A DNA stretch of 52,014 nt from Spirogloea muscicola. Its lineage: Eukaryota > Streptophyta > Zygnematophyceae > Spirogloeales > Spirogloeaceae. The first letter of the stretch is position 1. Each line of letters opens with the position of its first letter. The notes beneath the pieces were generated by a model. It saw only the letters and a list, made by a program, of their open reading frames with translations. It was not told the DNA's origin and did no database searches. Below, piece by piece: positions 34,001-42,689 of the stretch. A program made the position numbers and the translations under genes. The stretch spans positions 320,667-372,680 of the forward strand of contig WELB01000004.1 in the NCBI GenBank assembly GCA_009602725.1. The letters are read 5' to 3'.

Positions 34001-37000
34001 GCCCTCAAGTATTCGGCAAGGCCGTGATCCAGGCATTAAGGAGACAAATTGCCACATTGATCCTGTGCCAATGACGTTTTCGGATATTCCAGAGTCTACT
34101 CATAGGGGCCTTGTTGACCCAACTATAAACACCAAGGAAGCTTTTGCTGACATAATGTCTATGTTTAGCAAGCCTCTACCGTGTGAAGGGCGGCGCTCTC
34201 CAGCAGACACTCCTACAGTCAGCTCAAGCGATGTTGCGACAGACCAGTCTGCAGAGCCCATCTCCTTGTCTGGGCAGGAGGACAAGGAAAATGGCGAAGG
34301 AAAGAAGGCTGCAGGTGGAGGCTCTCAGTCTCCCAGTGGGCAAGGAAAGAGAAAGAGGTTGCTGCAGCCATTTCCACGACATGAAGAAGAGGCTGTCTTG
34401 AAGCCCATGACTGATTTCCGCATGAAGCTACTCGAGATTAGTGTTGGTGACGCTGGGCCTAGCAATGATGCTGTCCTGGGAGATTGCAATGATGCTGCAA
34501 GTGACCTACATTTAGAAGAGTGAGCCCTTCACCCTCCTCTGCAGTCACACTGAGCAAGATCAAGGCATATCTAGCATCAACTATACCTTGATTGCAATGT
34601 CAATACAGGAACTGTATAGACCTCTATCAAGGTTGAGGGCTAATCAAACTTCGAGGATCAGGATAAGACTACAGCAACCTGACTTGGCTTGGCTGGGTGC
34701 AGGTCTGGCAGTTCCAGGCAAGACAGCTTCACAATATGGACAGGGGACACGGTCAATGAGCGTTGTACCAGGTCTGAGCATACTAAGGACCAGGAGGCAA
34801 ACCCTCAGCTCCTTAGAGTGGCTGATACTCAGCAACTTGGCACTACAAACGCTCTCCAGCAGCACATATTCGAGAAACGGATCAGATCGGAGGTGGAAGA
34901 ATGCACTGCACAACAAAGGAAAGCCTCGGACAATGAGGATGGCTGCAGCAATGCTAATCACAAGCTTGACAATAATTGCCAGGTACGGGCCTATTTGACA
35001 GACTTTCACTTATATGGTGAGCTGTGTACGTAATCTTCATTGTCAGCACCATGACAAATTGCAAACTTACTTATGATGCTACAAGCACCGAGATTGGTCT
35101 GAGACAGCTCATCATGTGACACACCCATGTTTAAATATCAGGAATGCTCTCAAGGAGCAGGTCAGCGTGGACTGCTTGTAAAGGATCCCTGGGATGCTGC
35201 TCTGTGTGCTGAGCTTTTGACTACACGCAGTCCAACCTTGCAATCGCTTCAGGTTCCAAACTCACTAGTTTTCTGCAGCCTTCCAAGCTATGTCAGCTTG
35301 TTGTGACACTTGGTAGCAATCCTTGTTTGAGCAGAGACAAATATTTGCTGAGGCCTATCGTTGGAGAAGCTGAGAACTCTCTTAGTCAAGGAAGAAGTCC
35401 AGTTGTTCGATCATTCTTGCTATCTGTACAATCTCCTGAATTCTCCTGAAGTCGGCTGACATGTCAAATCCTTTGTGTGAGTGCTGTCCAGGGGTACAAT
35501 GACTCCTGCAAAGAGCACTTTGGAGATGCTGCGGATCTGAAGACTGTGAAAACAAGGTCAAAGAGCGGCGACTTATCCTTGAGACTTGGTATGAAATTCA
35601 GCCTCTACAATAGCTTGCCACAGCTCACATAACCAAAGCACAATCATTGGTCTACATTGACAGACTAATTACCATGAGAGTCTCTTGGTGCCTGATCCTC
35701 TCATACATCTTGTTTGGAAAAGGGAAGGAGAACTACATGGTCAAGGCCTGCATAGGGCAAGGGGCCTATGCCAAAGTGTATACTGCATTCCGGGTCGATG
35801 ATCCAGGCGACTCTGACTCTGCACATTGGATGGATGACAATGAGCTTGCTCTAAAGGTAACTTGTCAAACATGTAATGCAGATGTCAACAGCTATGTTGC
35901 TGTTTTGCATTGCTAGACAGTAAGCTATGTGACAAAGGGGGCCAACACTGGGCCAACATTAGATAGTAAGCTATGTGACAGAAGGGGCCAACACTGGGCC
36001 AGATTTAGACAGTAAGCTATGTGGCAAAGGGGCCACACTGAGCCAACATTACAGGCCGCCTTGTCCAGCCTAGGAAAGTCTCATGATTCTCATGTCTTAC
36101 CCAGGCTATGCAAGACGAGCAGGCCAACTAATCACTATTTAGTGCAGGTCCAAAGACCTGCATGGCCATGGGAATTCTACATTTACCGACAGTTGGATCT
36201 GCGGGTGCCTTCAGAAGAGGTGACATACTTGCTGCACATCCTGAAACCTGATTTACTTCCTTGAAGGAAACCTTACTACAAATTCAGATGCCTGATTGAG
36301 GGTGAAAGGTGGAGCTGCCTGTGTGCCTTGACATAGCAGACTTTCCATTGAAATTTATCTAATTTGCAATGGCAGCGGAAGCGATTTGGCTGTGCGAGAC
36401 GTTTTCATGAATTCTGTGATTACAGTGTCATGGTTTGCGACTATGGCGAGCATGGGACACTGCAGGTAGGGGCTTGCTGATGAATGAGGTTTGGTTGCAG
36501 GACATATTGGGCCTCTAGCTTTGTCTTGCCAGGCATGTCCTGTTCAATCAACTGAACACATAGCAAAAGCCATGGCCTCATCTGCGTTACACATTTAGAC
36601 ATGTGTCATGCAGTTCATGCCTTGCATCTAAACCACCGCATCTTGTGAGTATATCAGGATGTAATCAATGCCTACTTGGCAAATGGACAACGAATGGAAG
36701 AGCCTCTGTGCATGTACTACACCATAGAGATGCTTCGAAGTCTTGAAGTACTACATGCCATTGACATTCTTCATGCTGATTTCAAGCCTGACAACCTTCT
36801 CATTCGTAATGACTGGTAAGCATCTAGGCAGTGCAAAGCTTACTTATCTCATCAACATGAGATGAGCCAATTCTCCCCGTGCTTCTGAAAGGTCTTTGAA
36901 GTAAGTTCCACCTGAAAGCAACTTCTGAAGAGCAGCGCTGTCTGAGCTCGCTCGAAGCTGCTGTTATTTTGCTAGCCTTGACTGGTAAAATTTGCCGTTC

Positions 37001-38162
37001 GTATGACTACCTGCAGTGATACATGGTGTGAGTGGACGCCAGACAGGCCAGGCTGCTGGTCGAAAAAGGTGGGTTCATTCGTCCATGGAAGGCAGGAGTG
37101 TCTAAGTCCAAGCTTCTCAGCGACTTCTTGATGCTAACGCTTCATCTCAACTGCAACCTCTTGTTAAGAGTTCCGGAACGTGGCGGGTCCTGTCTATGCA
37201 GGGCTTGACATTGATTGATTGGGGTCGAAGTATCGACCTGAGATGCTTTCCGAAGGGCACAGCCTTCATGGCAGACTGTGGGACAGAAGCATTCAGATGT
37301 ACAGAGATGATAGAAGGAAAGCCCTGGGCATACCAGGTCAGCTATCCTGATGTCAGCTTCATGTCACCTTCATCTGTGCCCTGGTTGCTGTTACCCGGAT
37401 TGACTGCAAGCTACTGTTGCTTATATAAGCATGGGAAGACCAGTCTTATCTGTTTGTGGGACGATGTGGAGGTCCAGCAACACTCGTCCCTGAGACCAAG
37501 AGCCGCCATGTACCTCTTCAGCACGTTGTTTCCTTGTAGAGGGTGGACATTGAGAGCTCAATACTCTTGTGAGCATTTTGTCAGGTTGATTATTTCGGCA
37601 TATGTGGAGTTGCTCATTGCCTGCTTCATGGATCGTACATGGACGTTGAGAAAGTCGTAACAGAGTCGGGCGATTTGAGATACCGCCCAAAATCGTCTTT
37701 GAAGAGGTAGGGCTGCATGGCTACTGTGCACTGTGCACTGTGCTCTATAGGATAAGAGATCTGTCAAACAACTCTCGAACAGTATGTTCTATTCACTGCT
37801 TTGCTGTTGCAAACGAAGTAGGATGCTCGTGACATGCACATCATTTGTGCGTATTGTATAGAGGTAAGACCACTTAATGGCAATCGGAACACTTCAGTGA
37901 ATTACTCAAGTTTAGGATAACATGACTGACCTTCTGATCCTCTTGTGGCAGGTATTGGCAAACTGACTTGTGGCAGCAGTTGTTCTCCATCCTACTCAAC
38001 GCAAGCGGGAGCACTGACGGCCCTTACCAACAGCTACTTGAAATTCGACATAATTTTGAGCAGTACCTTGCAACCACCCCAGGAAAAGCTAAGCAATTGA
38101 AGCTCTTGCTCATGAAACAGAACATTCTAATGTTTGACTACCTTCACAATCGCCAGCTTTAG
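31045..38162 (+). CDS. BUB1: MadBub spindle-checkpoint kinase (BUB1/BUBR1-Mad3 type)
   Basis: Kinetochore checkpoint protein. Exons 31045-31178, 31325-31384, 31558-31702 and 31802-31959 close in phase and encode the Mad3/Bub1 TPR-like region (KYLKWIKLHYPSGG, YYEAYATYLELCRDFGKAQA). An N-terminal KEN box is seen (WELSKENVQPL), with a second (RTKENVQHP, ~33068-33100) and a third (QEDKENGEG, ~34279). PPLEVFVDEEF follows the second. DPTINTKEAFADIMSMFSKP (~34110-34170) is the conserved Cdc20-binding CDI-type motif. The kinase domain starts at ~35720: IGQGAYAKVY glycine loop, PWEFYIYRQL, CDYGEHGTLQ, catalytic loop HADFKPDNLL (~36775), and LIDWGRSIDLRCFPKGT (~37205), where DFG is DWG. Then EMIEGKPWAYQ (~37305), VDYFGICGVAHCLLHGSY (~37585) and a final exon (~37953-38162) ending YLHNRQL. 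The kinase resembles BUB1, yet KEN boxes are kept, so this looks like an unduplicated ancestral form. Some middle exons (33.2-35.6 kb) are approximate. Confidence 0.85.
35914..36051 (+). repeat. 46 bp tandem repeat, three units, in a MadBub intron
   Basis: Units start at 35914, 35960 and 36006; each begins TAGA.AGTAAGCTATGTG and contains GGGGCCA.CACTG.GCCA. The spacing is exactly 46 bp. It follows the exon carrying the kinase glycine loop. Confidence 0.85.
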
Positions 38163-38275
38163 AAGCTTACAAAGATATGGTGATCGTTCATTACGTGGGA
38201 GACGCAGCAGGCAGACTATGTCAGTACATTGCTGAGGCATTAGCATGAAGCATCATTTGCTCTCTTCCTTGAATG

Positions 38276-38333
38276 TATTGGCTTGCATTGGCCTCCCATT
38301 CATTTCATGCGCCCCACGCGCCTTCCCCCCCTT
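38276..38333 (+). repeat. Second dispersed repeat, copy 2
   Basis: GTATTGGCTTGCATTGGCC, CCATTCATTTCATGCGCCCC and ACGCGCCTTC match 17829-17890 with only a few differences by eye. Confidence 0.65.
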
Positions 38334-39250
38334 CCTTGAAATCATGTATTTTATTTTTTGTGGATGATATCTGTAGCCAACAGCTCTGCAGTTGCCTCCA
38401 GCTTGCTTCTAAGGTGCTGAAGAAACCCTGCCAGAAGGGGCAAGGGCCAATGCCTGCAATACCTGAACTGTGCACTGAAGCGTTGATGACAGTCAGCCCA
38501 GTATGAGAGATGTTCTCGCTCCCATACTCGAGGCTCTTTGCCACCAGTCCCACAGGGAGTTGAGGTTGCTGATGCTGGAGTTTTTGATGCATGATATGGG
38601 CCGAAACAACCCCCTCCCCCTTCGTGCGACTGCACGGAAGCAGTGGGCTGCTGTTATTGAGCAGCCAAGGGAGCCACCAGGAGAGCGAGCATATGCAGGC
38701 GGCTGTGCGCCAGACCACGCAGGTAGCAGGTGATGCCGCATTATACTTCCGGCAGCAGCAGGCCCTGCTCGGCAGATTTTATGTCAAAGCCTGTTGCGTT
38801 CACCACGTATGGGATGTCGCCTCCCTCCACAACGGTCGCCTGCGCGCATGTCATGTGTAACATGGCTTGACTGTCAGTGCCGCAGGAAAGGCTTGACAGA
38901 TGCCTGGAGACGGACAATTTCACCAGGCTGGGCAGCGTGGCTTTGAGATAGAGCTGAGAGCGGCGCAACCCGGAGTCGTGACACGCGAGACAGCATGGTG
39001 CTGGCGCCGGAACGGCGACGGGAGGTGGCAGCGCTGTAGACTGCCTTGACGGCATTGTTAGCCGTTAGTATTGACGGGGATGATAGACGGCTGACGATAG
39101 CCTGGGGGTAGTGATCGTCAGCTGCGAGTGACGGGTAGATTGTCGGTGGTAGCCGTTGATAGCCGTCGACAGGTCGTGGACGGGTCATCAACGAGAGACT
39201 GGGTGCCGAATATCCCACCCGGGCCCGTATGGCCGGGCTCGCAGTCCGTC

Positions 39251-39259
39251 GGGCTATAA
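39251..39259 (+). promoter_or_regulatory. TATA-box-like element (CTATAAAGG)
   Basis: A good TATA consensus in otherwise GC-rich DNA, 1.1 kb upstream of the nearest gene start. It may belong to a degenerate mobile element rather than to the oxalyl-CoA synthetase gene. Weak evidence: motif only. Confidence 0.3.
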
Positions 39260-39771
39260 AGGGGGCACCCGAGATGGGGGAGGGGGTGAGTTCTTCACCC
39301 AACCTCGGACCCCTGGACCCTTGCCCCTGCAGTAACCGTTGCTCAGTTTTACCGTTGCGGCCCCATCCCAATGCCTCCCGCTTTTCCTTGCGCCGCCGGC
39401 AGCCCGGGCTTGGCGATCCACAGCATTCGTTACATCATGCAGGACTGCGGGCCCTCTCTTCTAGACCATACCTTGGCTTCTTCACTTGTATATCTGCTTG
39501 GGCTAACGCCAGGACTTGGAGAGATACAGCCTGTCGTGCAAAGTGGACGGCTTGCTCTTTCAGTGTTTCCGGTGCTTTTGCTGCATTGTTTGCCGTTTTC
39601 GGGCTGGACCTTACTTGCATCAGTGCCACTTTGTTAAGTACCCCATTGTACTCCTCTGACATGTTCCAACACGGGCGAGAGGTATAGCCCTCCTTGAGCC
39701 CTAACCCCAAAACCTTATCCCCCACCTGACGAAAGCCAGAGGCTGCAGCTAGAGGGAGAAAGAGAGGAGAA

Positions 39772-39799
39772 AGCTGCTCTTTCTCTCGAAAGAGCAGCT
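39772..39799. repeat. Perfect 12 bp inverted repeat with 4-base loop
   Basis: AGCTGCTCTTTC (39772-39783) is matched exactly by GAAAGAGCAGCT (39788-39799) around the loop TCTC. It lies just downstream of the block shared with 17285. Confidence 0.8.
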
Positions 39800-39888
39800 A
39801 GAACACGGCTTCCTGAGGAATCATTTGTCAAATAGCATGTAGCAAGATAACAAGGCAAAGCGTAGCTGGCTGCGAGAGCCAGATGCGG

Positions 39889-39924
39889 TGCACCTGCCCG
39901 ACCTGCCACGCGGCAGGGCAGGTG
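39889..39924. repeat. Nested inverted repeat (GCACCTGCCC / GGGCAGGTGC)
   Basis: A 10 bp outer stem encloses an inner CTGCC/GGCAG stem around ACGC. With the hairpin at 39772 it makes this segment strongly structured, upstream of the ~100 bp module. Confidence 0.6.
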
Positions 39925-39968
39925 CCGTCCGGTATTCCGGCATCAGGTCGCGACCTCGTCTGCTGACT

Positions 39969-40067
39969 CGTGGTTACTGAGCGGGTCAGCTTAGAAGCAG
40001 GTTGATGTACATCTGACGATGTGCTTGCCTACTTAGCCACTAAGGCCCTCTATCACTTGTTATACAC
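39969..40067 (+). repeat. Dispersed ~100 bp module, copy 2, upstream of the oxalyl-CoA synthetase gene
   Basis: Matches the minus strand of 11561-11665 (copy 1). It contains GGTTACTGAGCGGGTCAGCT, then ATGTGCTTGCC and GGCCCTCTATCAC. It lies ~275 bp upstream of the start codon at 40343, in gene orientation. A (GCC)n run (40105-40145) lies between. Confidence 0.7.
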
Positions 40068-40104
40068 AATCCTTTCCCTGCCACGCAGCCGCTGCACGCC
40101 GCTG

Positions 40105-40141
<37 letters not shown>

Positions 40142-40342
40142 AGCGCCGCCGTCGCCGCCGCGTGCTCCCCGTCTCTCAGCGGGCGCAGGGCCGTCAGCGG
40201 CACTGGCGGCTGTGGCAGTCGGAGGCAATCTCTAACTCGACTGCCGAAGGCGGCGAGGGCGCTTGAGCCCGCGGCTGCAGGGCCAGCCAGGGCAGGCTCA
40301 GCGGCACCGCGGCTCCGCCGCCGTCCCTCTGCCCCGCCCGCC

Positions 40343-42626
40343 ATGGCGCAGACGCTGTCGGGCCAGCTGGCGGCCGCCACAGAAGCGCATGGCAGCCGTG
40401 TGGCCATTGCGGTCGCTCAGGGGGGACCCCAGAAGACGCACGCCGAGCTCCGCGCTGCGATCGAGCACTGTGCCGCAGAGGTCCGGCGGGCAGGCATCCG
40501 GTCGGGAGACCTCGTCTCCCTCGTCTTCCCCAACTCCATTGAGGTACTCCAGCCTGGTGTGCTTGCGCAGCACAGCGTCCTCCGCTCTTGGCTGCATCTC
40601 AGCAGCTGGGGAGGACGGCGATAAGCTGAGCTGAGCTGAGCTGAGCTGAGCTGAGCTAGCTCGGCCGAGCTGAGCCGAGCCGAGCCGAACCGAGCCGAGC
40701 CGAGCCGAGCCGAGCCTAGCCTAGCCGAGCCGAGCCGAGCCGAGCCGAGCCGAGCCGAGCCGAGCTGAGCTGAGCTGAGCTGAGCTGAGCTGAGCACGCT
40801 GAGCTGAGCTGATGGTCCAAATGCTGCTGCGCAGTTCGTGGTGGCCTTCCTGGGAGTGGTGAGGATGGGTGCGGTGGCCGCCCCTCTCAATGCCGCGTAC
40901 AAGGAGGACGAGTTCCGGTTCTTCCTGGAGGACGCCAAGTCGCGGCTGCTGCTGGTGCCCCAGCCGGACGGCAACAGGCCCGCTGAGGCGGCCGCCGAGG
41001 CGCTCGGCCTGCCCGTCGCCGGCATCGCCAGCTGGCTGCAGGAAGGCCTCGGTGTGGGACTGGAGCCGCGGGCTCGCCTCGAGGTGGCCAGCGAAGAGCC
41101 TCAGGACGGTGCAGGCCCCCTGCCGAGCCCAAAAGCCGAGGCGCTGTTCCTCCACACGTCCGGCACGACGAGCCGGCCCAAGGGCGTGCCGCTCACGCAG
41201 GCCAACCTTGCCGCCTCTGTGTCAAACATCATCCGTACATACGATCTGAGCCCTGAGGACCGCTCTTACGTGGTCATGCCGCTCTTCCACGTGCATGGCC
41301 TCATGGCTTCACTGCTGGCTTCGCTAGCAGCTGGTGGATCCATCGCACTCCCCGCGGCAGGCCGCTTCTCAGCAGGGGCTTTCTGGGCTGACGTGCGGGC
41401 GCTGGGCGTCACCTGGTATACCGCTGTGCCGACCATGCACCAGATCTTGCTCAGCCGCCACAAGAGCCAGCCAGAGGCGGAGTACCCGTCCCTCCGCTTC
41501 ATCCGCAGCTGCAGCTCAAGCCTCGCGCCTGCTGTGCTGGCAAACCTGGAGGATGCATTCGGTGCTCCTGTGCTCGAGGCCTATGCGATGACCGAGGCTA
41601 GCCACCAGATGACAGCCAATCCGCTGCCGGCGCACGGGCCACACAAGCCCGGAACTGTGGGCAAGCCAACCGGCATCGACCTGGGCATCCTGGATGACAA
41701 CGGCAAGGTGCTTGGGCCTGATGAGGAGGGCGAGGTCTGCATCAATGGCCCCAATGTGACACATGGATACCGGGACAATCCTGAGGCCAACAAAACTGCA
41801 TTTGCATATGGATGGTTCCATACTGGGGATCGTGGGAAGCTTGACGCTGAGTGCTACCTTACGCTCACTGGCCGCATAAAGGAGCTCATCAATCGAGGAG
41901 GTCAGTGCCTCTGAGCCCTCCAATTACTATAAGTCATTCGAGGATGGCCATTTGCACGTATCCGCTACTATTGTGGTTAACTGCATTTTCACTTAGTATA
42001 ACTTTAAGCCACTGCCTGCCACTGGCGAATTGCTCATGTCATTTGCGCCCGTGTGTGAACACAACTTCCCCGCCCCGCCGCCATGCACAGGTGAAAAGAT
42101 TTCACCATTGGAATTGGATGCTGCACTTCTGGGCCACCCTGATGTCGCAGAGGCTGTCACGTTTGCAGCCCCGGATGAGAAGTACGGCGAGGAGGTAAGG
42201 CGCATTCTGTTCTTCTCAGGCTGCCCCGCTGACATCAGGTTCTCAACAGGCAAAACAGGCCTGCGAGTTTCTGGCAATGGCTTGCGATCTCATATCTGCA
42301 CCTTGCACAGGTGAATGCAGCGGTAGTGCTGAACAAGGGCGCCAATGCCTCGGAAAAAGACATCCAGGACTACCTCCACAAGCAGCTGGCAGCATTCAAG
42401 ATCCCCAAGCGCATCTTCTTCGCGCAGGAGCTGCCCCGGACGGCTACGGGCAAGATCCAGCGCCGCATGATGGTGGATGTCTTTGTGAAGAAGGCTGATA
42501 GTGGAGCCAGCGAAGAAGGTGACTTGTTGCCTTGCTCGCAGTAGGTCACAGATACCGGAGCATTTCATGATTTCAGCAATTCTCCCTGCAGATTGTGCCA
42601 CACTTAGTGGCACAGAGCGCCTCTGA
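40343..42626 (+). CDS. AAE3: Oxalyl-CoA synthetase (AAE3-type acyl-activating enzyme)
   Basis: ATP-dependent ligase: oxalate + CoA to oxalyl-CoA, the first step of the CoA-dependent oxalate degradation route. Exons 40343-40543, 40835-41900, 42091-42194 and 42311-42518 are in phase. Signatures: LFLHTSGTTSRPKGVPLTQ (AMP-binding P-loop), MPLFHVHGL, AGRFSAGAFWADV, WYTAVPTMHQ, RSCSSSLAP, EAYAMTEASHQM, GWFHTGDRG, LINRGGEKISPLE, and AAFKIPKRIF with the C-terminal lysine motif TATGKIQRR. These follow plant AAE3 almost block for block, and better than 4-coumarate ligases. Two 3' ends are possible. With the strong acceptor at 42591 the protein ends DCATLSGTERL at 42626 (537 residues). With the acceptor at 42687 the frame runs on into the next gene as one polypeptide. 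No TGTAA polyadenylation signal was seen between the two genes. No clear organelle signal; probably cytosolic. Confidence 0.9.
40623..40812 (+). repeat. Pentanucleotide repeat (GAGCT/GAGCC)n in intron 1 of the oxalyl-CoA synthetase gene
   Basis: About 190 bp of GAGCT and GAGCC units with a few variants fills most of the 291 bp first intron (40544-40834). GAGCT blocks flank a GAGCC centre. Likely unstable in length. Confidence 0.9.
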
Positions 42627-42689
42627 CCATCATGGGTGCTGGCAGGACGGCCATGATGGTGCACAGGTCCAGCCAAGAGCCAGGCAGGC

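Larger units (their letters stand above)
38163..40342. other. Gene-free repeat-rich region
   Basis: About 2.2 kb between the checkpoint kinase and the oxalyl-CoA synthetase gene. It holds the second dispersed repeat (38276-38333), a TATA-like CTATAAAGG at 39251-39259 in a GC-rich stretch, two hairpins (39772-39799 and 39889-39924) and the promoter-proximal ~100 bp module (39969-40067). A segment with CCTGACGAAAGCCAGAGGCT (39724-39743) also occurs at 17285-17304. Open frames at 38503 and 39229 have no recognisable domain. Confidence 0.5.

Noticed and set aside
35914-36051. CRISPR-like array
   Set aside because: Units are contiguous with no unique spacers; it is a simple tandem minisatellite inside an intron.
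39050-39680. Possible solo LTR (TATA-like element, TG...CA-like ends)
   Set aside because: The candidate ends have no matching target-site duplication, and no second LTR, primer-binding site or pol sequence is present.
40623-40812. Resemblance of the GAGCT array to immunoglobulin switch-region repeats
   Set aside because: Only the short unit is shared; in an algal intron this is a simple-sequence coincidence.
40343-42518. 4-coumarate-CoA ligase as identity of the acyl-activating enzyme
   Set aside because: The FHVHGL, AGRFSAG and EAYAMTEASHQM blocks follow AAE3 oxalyl-CoA synthetase rather than 4CL.
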